From contig JANYDY010000105.1 in assembly GCA_025363435.1 (NCBI GenBank), positions 1 to 52,196 on the forward strand: a DNA stretch of 52,196 nucleotides, given 5' to 3'. Under the pieces are notes generated by a model. The model saw only the letters and a list, made by a program, of their open reading frames with translations. It was not told the origin of the DNA and ran no database searches. Below, in pieces: positions 37,583 through 47,140 of this stretch. A program made the translations under genes and the position numbers. Origin of the DNA: Betaproteobacteria bacterium. Its GTDB lineage: Bacteria; Pseudomonadota; Gammaproteobacteria; Burkholderiales; SG8-41. The stretch's first letter is position 1, and each line of letters starts with the position of its first letter.

Positions 37583-38413
37583 ATGCCGCTTATCGCCATG
37601 ACCCGGGAAATGGGTTCGCTCGGCAAGGACGTCGCCGCTGCCGTTTCGGCAAAACTCGGCAAGCCGGTGGTGCATCATGAAATCATCGATCACCTCGCCG
37701 ACAAGATGCGCTTGAGAAAAAGCCACGTCATCCGCTTTCTCGATGGCAAGGCCAGCGTGTGGGAACGCCTCACCACCGACAAAACCAGCCTGTCGATTTT
37801 CACCGCCGACGAAACACTCGCCATGGCCGAAAGCGACAATGTCGCCGTCATCCGCGGCTGGGGCTCGGCGCACCTGCTGCGTCCGGTGCAACATGTGATC
37901 AGCGTACGCGTCTGCGCACCGATGAATCTGCGCGTCGAACGCATGATGGAGCGTTTGAACACTACCGACAAGGACATGGTCGTCAACGAAATCAAGTTGT
38001 CGGAAGAAGCGCACGCGGCGATTACGCGCCGCCATTTCGGCCTCAACTGGCAGGATTCCGAGAATTACGACCTCTCACTGAATACCGAACGCATCTCCAT
38101 CGACGAATGTGCGGATGAAATCATGTCGCTGGTCAAAGACCCGCGCTTTCAGGAAACCGCCGATTCAGCACGTATGTTGTCCAACCTCGCACTCGAACAC
38201 CACGTGCGCGCCGCCCTGCGTGCGGATAAATCAACGATCAGAATGCAAATCAATATCAGCGCCAACGACGGCAAGGTAATACTTGCCGGCACCCTCGAAC
38301 CGGGACTTGAGGAAACCGATGCGATACGCGTCGCCTCGGCGGTGGCTAAAGTAAAATACGTCAAATCCGAACTTAAAATAATAGTGCCGTCGCGCCTGAA
38401 ACTCGGCATCTGA
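37583..38413 (+). CDS. Cytidylate-kinase-like protein fused to a BON domain
   Basis: 276 aa. Residues 1 to about 200 are a cytidylate-kinase-like P-loop region (AMTREMGSLGKDVAAAV, VIRGWGSAHLL, RVCAPMNLRVERMME). Residues about 212-272 form a BON domain (NISANDGKVILAGTLEP, IRVASAVAKVKYVKSELKI). BON domains bind membranes or ligands in other proteins. The P-loop glycines differ from true CMP kinase and the true cmk (next to rpsA) should be elsewhere, so a regulatory role is possible. GGGGAG before ATG 37583. Confidence 0.8.
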   Translation: MPLIAMTREMGSLGKDVAAAVSAKLGKPVVHHEIIDHLADKMRLRKSHVIRFLDGKASVWERLTTDKTSLSIFTADETLAMAESDNVAVIRGWGSAHLLRPVQHVISVRVCAPMNLRVERMMERLNTTDKDMVVNEIKLSEEAHAAITRRHFGLNWQDSENYDLSLNTERISIDECADEIMSLVKDPRFQETADSARMLSNLALEHHVRAALRADKSTIRMQINISANDGKVILAGTLEPGLEETDAIRVASAVAKVKYVKSELKIIVPSRLKLGI

Positions 38414-38536
38414 GCCGCCGTGCCGCAAGGCGCGCCGGATTGACGGAACACCCGCGCTTCGATTAGCTTCGCCATCTGGCGTTGTGGCCGTGCGGCCGCG
38501 CGCTTTTTTCTACCGCTCAATCAACAGAGGACAGCA

Positions 38537-39823
38537 ATGCCCAACGTCGCCAATGACTGGACAAAAGTTCGCTACGAACTCGACAAATCCGAAAATTTCG
38601 AAGCGCTGTGCAATTCGCCCTGGTACAGCGACGCCGTCTACGATAAATTTTCGCCGGAAGAATTCGCCCGCCGGCACAGGCTCGCGCGCGAATTGATGGC
38701 GCGCGACGGCTTCGATGCGTTGATCCTCTGCGGCAGCCCGAATATCTACAGCCACGGCAGCGGCGTAACCTGGGGTTGCGGCCTGATCGACGACCGCGGG
38801 ATGGCGCAGTACATGGTGCTGCCGCTGAAAGGCGAACCGACGCTGATTTATCCGCATCCGGGCTGCCATATCGAAGCGGTGCGCAAGATGGTATCGATTG
38901 CCGATGTCAGAAGCGGCCAGCACGGCCACTACGGCCGCGCCGTTGCCGAGCGCCTGATCGAACTCGGTCTGCAGAAAGGCCGCATCGGCATCACCGCCGC
39001 CGACCGCACCGGGCCCGAGTTCATGGGCGTGAATGCGTACCTTGAAATGAAAAAGCACGTGCCGGATGCAGAATTCACTCTGCTGCCGATGCTGATGCAC
39101 GAACTCACCTACATCAAGGGCGCCGAAGAAATCCGCGCCATGGCAAAAGCCGGTGAACTGGCGATGAATGCGCTGCGCGCCGTCGCTGCGCGCGCCAAAC
39201 CCGGCGTGCGCGAATACCAGCTTGCGGCGGCAGCGACACATGCCGTGATGGACGGCGGCGGCCGCGTGCACCTCCTGATGATCGGTTCGACCTCGATGGA
39301 CGATCCGAAACTGATTTTTCCGAATCCGAATCCTTCACATCGCATACTCAAACACGGCGACATCATCCTCTGCGAACTGGCGATGACTTATATGGGCTAT
39401 ACCGCCAAGGTCGGCCACCCGGTGTCGATCGGCCAGCCGACCGAACGCTACAACCGCTTTCACAAGGACGTCGTGGTGCCCGGCTACAGGGCCATCGAAG
39501 CGCAACTCGCACCGGGGCGCAATCTGGAAGAACTGCGCAAAAACGTCTGCGGCGTATTTCGCGCGAAAGGTGCGCAATCGCGACCCATCGTCCTGCACGG
39601 ACACGATCTGATCACCTCGCTGCCCTTCATCATGACCGACGAGGTCAAGGGCGCACCCTTCGACATGGTGATGCAACCGGGCATGGCCTACGGCCTGGAA
39701 ATCACGCCGGTCAGCGCCGACGGCACGTACGGAATTTTCTTTTCACGCTCCTATGTGATTACGGCGACCGGCGTACAGGCACTGACGCCGTACCCGGCTG
39801 ACGATATACTGGTCGCCGGCTGA
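38537..39823 (+). CDS. M24/creatinase-fold protein with incomplete metal site
   Basis: 428 aa, pita-bread fold with N-terminal creatinase domain and C-terminal M24 domain. The usual metal ligands (D, D, H, E, E) are largely lost. The first Asp block reads GDIILCELAMTYMGY, the second Asp is Lys in GYTAKVGHP, and the final Glu block is GIFFSRSYVIT; only the Glu in AYGLEITP remains. Creatinase, a metal-free amidinohydrolase, has a similar loss, so this is probably a non-peptidase C-N hydrolase. AGAGGAC precedes ATG 38537. A Bug gene follows 54 bp later. Confidence 0.85.
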   Translation: MPNVANDWTKVRYELDKSENFEALCNSPWYSDAVYDKFSPEEFARRHRLARELMARDGFDALILCGSPNIYSHGSGVTWGCGLIDDRGMAQYMVLPLKGEPTLIYPHPGCHIEAVRKMVSIADVRSGQHGHYGRAVAERLIELGLQKGRIGITAADRTGPEFMGVNAYLEMKKHVPDAEFTLLPMLMHELTYIKGAEEIRAMAKAGELAMNALRAVAARAKPGVREYQLAAAATHAVMDGGGRVHLLMIGSTSMDDPKLIFPNPNPSHRILKHGDIILCELAMTYMGYTAKVGHPVSIGQPTERYNRFHKDVVVPGYRAIEAQLAPGRNLEELRKNVCGVFRAKGAQSRPIVLHGHDLITSLPFIMTDEVKGAPFDMVMQPGMAYGLEITPVSADGTYGIFFSRSYVITATGVQALTPYPADDILVAG

Positions 39824-39877
39824 ACGCGGCTCTGCGATAAAGCGCAGGCGCGCCCGACAAAAATGACGAGGAAACCA

Positions 39878-40861
39878 ATGATAAAGTTAAACGTTGAACA
39901 ATCGGCAATCGCGCTTGCCGTCTTTTGCGGCACGTCCTTCGCGTATGCCGCCGACAGCGCACAAAAATATCCGGAACGGCCGATTCGCATGATCATGCCC
40001 AACGCGCCGGGCAGCGCCAACGACACCATGGGCCGCATACTTGCGGCCAAACTCGGCGAAGCGCTCGGCCAGCAGATCGTTGTCGACAACCGCGCGGGCG
40101 CCGGCGGCATACTCGGCATGGAAATCGGCAAACACTCAATCCCCGACGGCTACACGCTGGTGTCGCCGTCCACCGCCGCCACCTCGATTGCACCGCATAT
40201 CCAGAAAAAACTGCCTTACGATCCGGTGAAGGACTACGAATTCATTTCGCTGTTCGCGGTGATGCCGAACATACTCGTCGTCAATCCGGGCCAGCAGCCG
40301 AAATCGGTCAAGGAATTCATCGACTACGCAAAAGTCATGGGCAACAAACTCAACATGGCATCAGCCGGCACCGGCGCGCAAAGCCATTTGAGCGGCACCG
40401 CGTTCATGATCGCCGCCGGTATTGAATCGGTTCACGTCCCTTATAAAGGCGGCGGCGCGTCGGTCGCGGCGACCGTCGCCGGCGAAGCGCAGTGGACCTT
40501 CACGCCGGCGGCGGCAGTGATGTCGCTGATCCGCGGCAACCGCCTGCGCGCGCTCGGCCACAGCCTGCTCAAACGCACGCCGCTGCTCGGCGACATGCCG
40601 GCGATTGCGGAAACACTACCCGGCTTTACTTATAGCGGCTGGTACGGGCTGACCGCGCCGAAGAACACGCCGAAAGCGGTGATGGATAAATTGCGCAATG
40701 CACTGGTTAAAGTCGCCGCCACGCAGGAATTCAAGGATCTGATTTCCGCCCAGGCAGCAGAAGTCGTCATCAATACGCCGGATGAATTCCGCAAATTCGT
40801 GCAGGACGACATACTGGTCACCGGCAAAGCAGTACGCGCCGCAGGACTCAAAGCCGAATAG
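39878..40861 (+). CDS. Bug/TctC-family periplasmic solute-binding protein
   Basis: 327 aa, signal peptide ending FAYAADSAQKYP. Blocks PERPIRMIMPNAPGSAND, VVDNRAGAGGILG, IPDGYTLVSPS, KLPYDPVKDYEFIS, HVPYKGGGAS. ATG 39878 follows GAGGAAAC; a five-codon longer start at 39863 is possible. Its link with the creatinase-fold gene suggests a guanidino, amide or carboxylate ligand, but this is inference. Confidence 0.93.
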   Translation: MIKLNVEQSAIALAVFCGTSFAYAADSAQKYPERPIRMIMPNAPGSANDTMGRILAAKLGEALGQQIVVDNRAGAGGILGMEIGKHSIPDGYTLVSPSTAATSIAPHIQKKLPYDPVKDYEFISLFAVMPNILVVNPGQQPKSVKEFIDYAKVMGNKLNMASAGTGAQSHLSGTAFMIAAGIESVHVPYKGGGASVAATVAGEAQWTFTPAAAVMSLIRGNRLRALGHSLLKRTPLLGDMPAIAETLPGFTYSGWYGLTAPKNTPKAVMDKLRNALVKVAATQEFKDLISAQAAEVVINTPDEFRKFVQDDILVTGKAVRAAGLKAE

Positions 40862-40887
40862 CCGACAACGATCTCCGGCTTGTTACC

Positions 40888-41874
40888 TCATTCAACTCTG
40901 AGGTCGGCGAGCCGGATCCCAGTACCGAAGCGCGCGTATTCTTCCCTGATGAAGCGGACGAATTCATCGGGCGTGCCGGTGACCGGATCGCCGCCCTGCC
41001 GCTCAATCAATTCGCGCGTAACCGGATCCCTGATCGTCCTGACGAGCGTGGCGTAGAGTTTGTCGAACACCGGCCGCGCAATGCCTTTTGGCGCCATCAG
41101 GCCGGCCCAGCCGGTCGATACATAGCCAGCGACGCCGGACTCCGCGATGGTCGGCAATTCGGGCGTCAACGGCGAGCGCTTTTCGCCGCCGCTCGCCAGC
41201 GCACGCAGACGCCCCGAACGGATGTGGGCCATTACCGACGGCCCCGGCGCGATGGTGAACTGCGATTCGTTGCCCATCACTGCAATCAACGATGCGCCGC
41301 CTTTGTACGGCACATGGCGCACGTCGATGCCGGCCATATTGGTAAACAGCACGCCTGCAAGGTGGCTCTGAAAGCCGGCGCCGGCATTCGCCATATTGAG
41401 CTTGCCCGGATTGGCCTTCGCATAGACGATCAACTCCTTCACGCCGCTGACCGGCAACGACGGATTGATCACCAGTATGTTCTGCGTCACCGCAAACAGC
41501 GACAGCGGCGCAAAATCGCCGATTGGATCGTAGTTGAGTTTTTTGTAGATCTGCGGCGTGATGACCTGCATGCCGGTCGAACTGACCAGCAGCGTATAGC
41601 CGTCGGGCGCAGCGCGCGCCGCAATTTCAGCACCGATGATGCCGCCGGCGCCGCCGCGGTTATCCGCCACCACCTGTTGCCCGAGTTCTTCACTCATGCG
41701 CAAGGCCAGCACGCGCGCCAGCGTATCGACCGAAGTGCCGGTGGTCTGCGCGATGATGAAACGTATCGGCTTGAGCGGGAAGGTTGCTTGATCGGCAGCG
41801 TGCGCAATCGCGCAAACTGCCAGCGTTACAGTTACCGCGATACGCCGCGCCACATTAATTCTGAATGTACGCAT
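40888..41874 (-). CDS. Bug/TctC-family periplasmic solute-binding protein
   Basis: 328 aa. ATG 41874 follows GGGAGG; signal peptide ends AIAHAADQ. Blocks PLKPIRFIIAQTTGTSVD (the ligand loop has QTTGTS in place of PFPAGGG), VADNRGGAGGIIG, APDGYTLLVSSTG, HVPYKGGAS and PELPTIAESGVAGY. It follows the 3-hydroxyisobutyrate-type dehydrogenase gene by 44 bp on the same strand. Converges with the preceding Bug; 26 bp between stops. Confidence 0.93.
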   Translation of the reverse strand: MRTFRINVARRIAVTVTLAVCAIAHAADQATFPLKPIRFIIAQTTGTSVDTLARVLALRMSEELGQQVVADNRGGAGGIIGAEIAARAAPDGYTLLVSSTGMQVITPQIYKKLNYDPIGDFAPLSLFAVTQNILVINPSLPVSGVKELIVYAKANPGKLNMANAGAGFQSHLAGVLFTNMAGIDVRHVPYKGGASLIAVMGNESQFTIAPGPSVMAHIRSGRLRALASGGEKRSPLTPELPTIAESGVAGYVSTGWAGLMAPKGIARPVFDKLYATLVRTIRDPVTRELIERQGGDPVTGTPDEFVRFIREEYARFGTGIRLADLRVE

Positions 41875-41918
41875 AGCCACCTCCCGGTTGCAACGCAATC
41901 GCGCAACGCGCGCGCAAC

Positions 41919-42806
41919 CTAGCCCGCCTTGAGTTTCGACCAGCGCACCGGCAGCATGGCGCAATCCTTTGCACCCATGCCTTCCTGCGAGGCAGCGTCG
42001 AAACAGGCCAGCGCCTGCTCCACTACCGGCAGGCGCGAACCCAGCGCCGTCGCCTCTTCTATCATGGTGCGCAGGTCTTTGCGCACCGAATCGATGTCGA
42101 AGGTTGTTTGTGCGGGCTCTACGCCGTCGATTGCACCCGCCATCGCCGTGCCGCGCACTTTCAACACCGCCGGCGCGCCCGAGGTGTCGCTGATGATATC
42201 GATCAACCGCTTGCCGTCGAGGCCGAGATTGCGGCACAGCGTCAGCGATTCACCGAGCGCCTGCCAATAAACCAGCAGCGGCAGATTGATCGCCAGCTTC
42301 ATGCTGGCGCCGGCGCCGACCGCACCGACATGTTCGATGCGGCGGCATAGTTGTTCGAGCACCGGCTTTGCGCGCGCCACATCCCTGGCATCGCCGCCGA
42401 CAAAACCGAACAGCTTGCCGTCTTTCGCCGGGCCGACCGTGCCGCCGACCGGGCAATCGATCATCGCCGCGCCTTTTGCATTGATGCGCGCAGCGAGCGC
42501 TTTCGCCGTATCGGGCCGCACCGTGCTCATTTCGACGAACAATTTTCCCGTTACGTTGACTGAAAGCAGACCATCCTTGCCGTCAAACGCCGTTGCTATC
42601 GCCGCTGCGTCTGTGAGTATCGACAGTATCAATTCGCAACGCGAGACCAGCTCGGCCGGGTTTTGCGCAGCGTGTGCGCCGGCTTTTGCAAGCGCTTTTG
42701 TTTTCTCGGCAGTACGGTTCCACACAGTTACTTCATGGCCCAGCGCGAGCAGACGTTCCGCAATTGCCGCGCCCATTTTGCCGATGCCGACAACTCCGAT
42801 TTTCAC
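41919..42806 (-). CDS. NAD(P)-dependent beta-hydroxyacid dehydrogenase (3-hydroxyisobutyrate dehydrogenase family)
   Basis: 295 aa. Rossmann motif GVVGIGKMGAAIAERLL with Arg after strand 2 (VWNRT, NADP preference), substrate motif DCPVGGTVGPAKDG and the catalytic Lys in GAGASMKLAINLPL. It oxidises or reduces beta-hydroxy acids such as tartronate semialdehyde or 3-hydroxyisobutyrate. First gene of a two-gene unit with a Bug; GGAGG lies before the ATG at 42806. Confidence 0.9.
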   Translation of the reverse strand: MKIGVVGIGKMGAAIAERLLALGHEVTVWNRTAEKTKALAKAGAHAAQNPAELVSRCELILSILTDAAAIATAFDGKDGLLSVNVTGKLFVEMSTVRPDTAKALAARINAKGAAMIDCPVGGTVGPAKDGKLFGFVGGDARDVARAKPVLEQLCRRIEHVGAVGAGASMKLAINLPLLVYWQALGESLTLCRNLGLDGKRLIDIISDTSGAPAVLKVRGTAMAGAIDGVEPAQTTFDIDSVRKDLRTMIEEATALGSRLPVVEQALACFDAASQEGMGAKDCAMLPVRWSKLKAG

Positions 42807-42924
42807 TTTTGCCTCCGATATTGAGTAATTGGTGCGAGCGCGCTAAAGTGACACGCCGCGCGGATTGCGTCAATCGGCGACGGGTTCGCAAAAATAATTG
42901 CGCGCATCAAACAGGGGAGCACTC

Positions 42925-44673
42925 ATGGCTGCACCGGCAAGCGAGGTTCGCGACGGCATGCGCATTGATTGGGACGTCGCAATCACGATGGATGACGGCC
43001 TCGTCCTGCGCGCCGACGTGTTCCGTCCGGTTGTCGACGACCAGTACCCGGTAATCCTCAGTTACGGCCCTTATGCCAAAGGGCTCGCTTTCCAGGAAGG
43101 TTATCCCTCGGCGTGGAACCGCATGGTGGCCGAGCATCCCGACGTTGCCGCCGGCTCGAGCAATCAATATCAATCGTGGGAAGTCGTCGATCCCGAGAAG
43201 TGGGTGCCCGACGGCTACGTCTGCGTGCGCGTCGACTCGCGCGGCGCCGGCCGCTCGCCCGGCTTCATCGATCCGTTTTCGCCGCGCGAAACGCGCGACT
43301 TCCATGACTGCATCGAATGGGCCGGCGTGCAGCCCTGGTCGAACGGCAAGGTCGGGCTCAACGGCATCTCCTACTACGGCATCAACCAGTGGCATGTCGC
43401 GACACTGCAGCCGCCGCATCTGGCTGCGATGTGCATCTGGGAAGGTTCCGCCGACTGGTACCGCGACATGACGCACCACGGCGGCATACTCTCGACTTTC
43501 TGGGCCAACTGGTACGATATGCAGGTGAAGACCGTGCAGTACGGGCTCGGCGAACGCGGCCCGCGCAGCCGCGTTACCGGCGCACTGGTGTGCGGCGATG
43601 TCACCTTGTCAGACCGCGAACTGGCTGCCAACCGCGCCGATTTCGGCGACAACATACTCGCCCATCCGCTTGACGACGATTATCACCGTGCGCGTTCGCC
43701 ACAGTGGGACAAGGTCACCGTGCCGTTTCTATCGACCGCGAACTGGGGCGGCCAGGGCCTGCATCCGCGCGGCAACTTCGAAGGCTACGTGCGCGCCGCC
43801 TCGAAACAAAAATGGCTGGAGGCGCACGGCATCGAACACTGGACACATTTCTACACCGACTACGGCGTCGATCTGCAGAAACGCTTTTTCGCACATTTTC
43901 TCAAAGGCGAACAGAACGGCTGGGACAAGCAGCCGCGCGTGCAGCTGAACGTGCGCCATCCCGGCGAGCGCTTCGAGTTGCGCGACGAACACGAATGGCC
44001 GCTGGCGCGCGCGCAATGGACGCAGTACCACCTGCACGGCCGCAGCTCGCAACTGTTGCCAGTGCCGGCGCAGCGCGAATCGCAGCTGAGTTTCGACGCG
44101 ATGGGCGACGGCGTGAGCTTCATGTCGGCGCCGCTCGACAAAGATACCGAAATCACCGGCCCGATTGCTACGCGCCTGTTCGTGTCATCAACCACCAGTG
44201 ATGCCGATCTCTTCCTGATCGTCCGCGTTTTTACGCCGGATCTGCGCGAAATTACCTTCATGGGCGCAATCGACCCGCATACACCAATCGCACAGGGCTG
44301 GCTGCGCGCTTCACACCGCAAGCTCGACAGCAAACTCTCCACCGAATACCGGCCATATCACACACATGACGAAAAGCAGCCGCTGCAGCCCGGCGAGATC
44401 GTGCAACTCGATATCGAACTGTGGCCGACCTCCATCGTGGTACCGGCCGGCCACCGCATCGCCCTCACGGTGCGCGGCCGCGACTACGAATACGCGAAAT
44501 CAACCGGTGCGCGCCTGTCGAACTTCAAGAACGAATTACTCGGCTGCGGCCCCTTTTTGCACGATGAACCGCGCGACCGCCCGCCGCAGATATTCGCCGG
44601 CGCAACGACACTGCACTTCAGTCCCGCGCATCCTTCCTATGTACTGCTGCCCGTAATCCCGCCGAAGAAATAG
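42925..44673 (+). CDS. CocE/NonD-family serine hydrolase (X-Pro dipeptidyl-peptidase fold)
   Basis: 582 aa. Alpha/beta-hydrolase with nucleophile S149 in GLNGISYYG, oxyanion region VRVDSRGAGRSPG, and a C-terminal jelly-roll (GPIATRLFVSSTTSDADLFLIV, RGRDYEYAKSTG). Family members cleave esters or amides such as cocaine, acyl-amino acids and glutaryl-ACA. No signal peptide. ATG 42925 follows GGGGAG. It diverges from the dehydrogenase/Bug pair and is followed 7 bp later by an unassigned gene. Confidence 0.9.
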   Translation: MAAPASEVRDGMRIDWDVAITMDDGLVLRADVFRPVVDDQYPVILSYGPYAKGLAFQEGYPSAWNRMVAEHPDVAAGSSNQYQSWEVVDPEKWVPDGYVCVRVDSRGAGRSPGFIDPFSPRETRDFHDCIEWAGVQPWSNGKVGLNGISYYGINQWHVATLQPPHLAAMCIWEGSADWYRDMTHHGGILSTFWANWYDMQVKTVQYGLGERGPRSRVTGALVCGDVTLSDRELAANRADFGDNILAHPLDDDYHRARSPQWDKVTVPFLSTANWGGQGLHPRGNFEGYVRAASKQKWLEAHGIEHWTHFYTDYGVDLQKRFFAHFLKGEQNGWDKQPRVQLNVRHPGERFELRDEHEWPLARAQWTQYHLHGRSSQLLPVPAQRESQLSFDAMGDGVSFMSAPLDKDTEITGPIATRLFVSSTTSDADLFLIVRVFTPDLREITFMGAIDPHTPIAQGWLRASHRKLDSKLSTEYRPYHTHDEKQPLQPGEIVQLDIELWPTSIVVPAGHRIALTVRGRDYEYAKSTGARLSNFKNELLGCGPFLHDEPRDRPPQIFAGATTLHFSPAHPSYVLLPVIPPKK

Positions 44674-44680
44674 ACCATCA

Positions 44681-45412
44681 ATGGACAAATCCCTCTGGAT
44701 CATCTGGTACGATCTTCCTGAAGACCGTCGCGACGAATACCTGACGTGGCTGCACGGCGTTTACATGCCGCGCCTGCTCGAACGCCCGGGCATCGTGTCG
44801 GCGACGCATTACGCCTCGGAACACCAGCCGCCGCAAACCGGAAAAAAGAAACCGCGCCGCCATCCGCCTGCCGGCAGTGTGCCCGACGGCTATCACTATA
44901 TTCTGATCGTCGGCGCAACCAACCCGCATGTGTTTGCGCAACCGGTGCCGCGCGATTATCACGCTGCGTTGCCGGCGCATGAGCGCGCGCTGCTGGCGCT
45001 GCGCAGCGGTGAATCGATGAACATCATGGTCGAGGAAGCACGCATCGACGGGCTCGACGCCGCGAACCGCACAAGCGCACTGGAACTCAGTCCCTGCATC
45101 CAGCTCGGCCGTTTCCTGCACGACGACGATGAAGAACTGCTCAAGTGGTACGCGCAGTGGCGCATGCCATCAATGACGGCGATGTCAGGCTGCGTCGGCA
45201 TCCGCAAACTGGTATCCGTCGCCGGCTGGGCCAAGCATGCGATCCTGCAGGAGTTCGTCTCACTCGAAATACGCAACAGGAACTTTGTCGATCACGAACG
45301 CAGGAACCATCCGGAAAAAGCCGAGTGGTCGGAAAAAGTCACCAGCATGGTGCTGCACGGCCCGGGCTCACCGACGGTCGCCTGCCGCATCGCTTCGCTG
45401 GTTAAAAAATAA
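44681..45412 (+). CDS. Hypothetical protein, possibly dimeric ferredoxin-like (EthD/Dabb type)
   Basis: 243 aa, soluble. MDKSLWIIWYDLPEDRRDEYLTWLHGVYMPRLLERPG resembles the beta-alpha-beta opening of EthD/Dabb proteins. A second such unit is seen around residue 145-200 (EELLKWYAQWRMPSMTAMSG), so it may be two fused half-barrels. It probably forms a small-molecule-binding barrel. Reaction unknown. 7 bp after the CocE gene and likely co-translated. Confidence 0.65.
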   Translation: MDKSLWIIWYDLPEDRRDEYLTWLHGVYMPRLLERPGIVSATHYASEHQPPQTGKKKPRRHPPAGSVPDGYHYILIVGATNPHVFAQPVPRDYHAALPAHERALLALRSGESMNIMVEEARIDGLDAANRTSALELSPCIQLGRFLHDDDEELLKWYAQWRMPSMTAMSGCVGIRKLVSVAGWAKHAILQEFVSLEIRNRNFVDHERRNHPEKAEWSEKVTSMVLHGPGSPTVACRIASLVKK

Positions 45413-45413
45413 T

Positions 45414-46382
45414 TTATTCGACGCTGATTTTCGCCGCACGCACGATGGCGCCGATGCGCGTCATTTCGGTTTTGATCAGCGCTGCGAACTGTTCGGGCGT
45501 ACCGGTAGCTGCTTCGACACCGTCCACAGCAAGCTTTTCCTGCACCTCGGGCAGTTTCACTACCGAGGCGATTTCGCGGTTCAGCCGTGCGACGATGTCG
45601 CGCGGCGTGCCGCTCGCCGACAACACGCCGTACCAGGTCATCAGTTCGTAACCGGGCAAGGCACTTTCGGCAATCGTCGGCACCTCGGGCATCGCCGCCG
45701 AACGCCGTGCCGTGGTTACGGCGAGCACGCGCACGCGGCCGGTGCGCGAGTGCTGCAGCGCGTTGACCGCGCTGGTGAACAGCATCTGGATCTGCCCTCC
45801 GATCAAATCGGTCGCCGCCGGACCGGCGCCCTTGTAGGGCACATGCGTCATCCGTATGCCGGCCATGTTTTCGAGCAGCGCGCCGGCGAGATGCCCGGTG
45901 GTGCCGACACCGCCCGAACCGTAATTGATCTGCCCCGGCTTTTCTTTCGCCAGCGCGACGAACTCGGCCATGTTCTTCGCCGGCACCGCCGGATTGACGA
46001 CCAGCACCTGCGGCACGATGCCGATCAGCGTGACCGGCGCCAGATCGCGCACCGGATCGTACGGAAGTTTCGCGTAAATGAACGGATGTATCACCAGCGA
46101 TCCTGACACAAACAGCAGCGTATAACCATCGGGCGCCGCCTTCGCCGCCACTGCAATCGCCACCGTGCCACCGGCGCCCGGCCGGTTATCGACGACGACG
46201 GCCTGCCCCAGCCGCTCGGTCAATTTCAATGCGATCGCGCGCGCCATGATGTCGGTGCCGCTGCCCGGCCCCGGCCCGACCAGGAAGCGCACCGGCTTCG
46301 ACGGGTAGATCTGCGCGGCCTGCGCAGGCGCCGCGGCCACGAGCAGCAACGCAATGATCAATCGCAATCGCAGCATATGCAT
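45414..46382 (-). CDS. Bug/TctC-family periplasmic solute-binding protein
   Basis: 322 aa. Signal peptide ending APAQAAQIYP; PSKPVRFLVGPGPGSGTD, VVDNRPGAGGTVA, APDGYTLLFVSG, HVPYKGAGPA, PEVPTIAESALPGY. Start ATG 46382 or the in-frame ATG at 46376; neither has a strong ribosome site, but the gene begins 2 bp after the SDR stop, so coupling is likely. The stop converges with the EthD-like gene by 1 bp. Confidence 0.92.
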   Translation of the reverse strand: MHMLRLRLIIALLLVAAAPAQAAQIYPSKPVRFLVGPGPGSGTDIMARAIALKLTERLGQAVVVDNRPGAGGTVAIAVAAKAAPDGYTLLFVSGSLVIHPFIYAKLPYDPVRDLAPVTLIGIVPQVLVVNPAVPAKNMAEFVALAKEKPGQINYGSGGVGTTGHLAGALLENMAGIRMTHVPYKGAGPAATDLIGGQIQMLFTSAVNALQHSRTGRVRVLAVTTARRSAAMPEVPTIAESALPGYELMTWYGVLSASGTPRDIVARLNREIASVVKLPEVQEKLAVDGVEAATGTPEQFAALIKTEMTRIGAIVRAAKISVE

Positions 46383-46384
46383 GC

Positions 46385-47140
46385 TTAATAAGACGTAAGC
46401 CCGCCGTCGAGCAGCACGGTCTGGCCGGTAATATACGACGCCTGCGGGCCGGCGAGATACGCGACGAGGCTGCCGACCTCTTCGGGCGTGCCGAAACGTT
46501 TCAGCGGTACACGATCGATCATTGCCTGGCGGCGTTGCGGTTCGGCGGCAAAACCCGCTGCGCGTTGCGGCGTTTCGACGGTGCCCGGCGCAATCGCGTT
46601 GACGCGAATGCCGTGTTCCGCCCATTCGATCGCCAGCATGCGCGTCATCTGAATGATGCCGGCCTTGGCGATGCCATAGCTCGAACGCTCGGGAAATCCG
46701 GTCACGCCGAATGTTGAAGCGATGCTGATGATGCAGCCCGGCCGCTTCGTTTCAATCAAATGCCGCCCCAGTTGCTGGCTCATGAAAAATGCACCGGAGA
46801 GATTGACGTCGATCACCGTCTGCCATTCGTCACGCGTCACGTCTACCGCGTATTTCCGCAGCGGCGTGCCGGCATTGTTCACCAGCACGTCAAGCTGGCC
46901 GAATGCGCCGAGCACGCTTGCATAGGCCCCGGCGATACTTGCCTGTGAACTGACATCAAGCGCCACAGGCAAGGCGCGCCGACCCATCGCTTCGATTTTT
47001 GCCACGGTCTCGGACAGGCTATCGATCCGCAGTTCGCTGACGGCGACATCGTAACCGTCGCGCGCCAGCGTCAATGCAGTTGCCGCACCCAGCCCGTACG
47101 ACGCGCCGGTCACCAGCGCTGTGGGGGCTGCGCCGGCCAT
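46385..47140 (-). CDS. SDR-family oxidoreductase
   Basis: 251 aa, classical SDR. TGASYGLGAATALTL cofactor motif, DVLVNNAGTPL, catalytic Ser in ISIASTFG, Y/K in SSYGIAKAG, and PG...ET after. Such enzymes interconvert secondary alcohols and ketones. ATG at 47140 shares its A with the racemase stop (TGATG). Between the racemase and Bug genes, so part of a minus-strand catabolic unit. Confidence 0.92.
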   Translation of the reverse strand: MAGAAPTALVTGASYGLGAATALTLARDGYDVAVSELRIDSLSETVAKIEAMGRRALPVALDVSSQASIAGAYASVLGAFGQLDVLVNNAGTPLRKYAVDVTRDEWQTVIDVNLSGAFFMSQQLGRHLIETKRPGCIISIASTFGVTGFPERSSYGIAKAGIIQMTRMLAIEWAEHGIRVNAIAPGTVETPQRAAGFAAEPQRRQAMIDRVPLKRFGTPEEVGSLVAYLAGPQASYITGQTVLLDGGLTSY

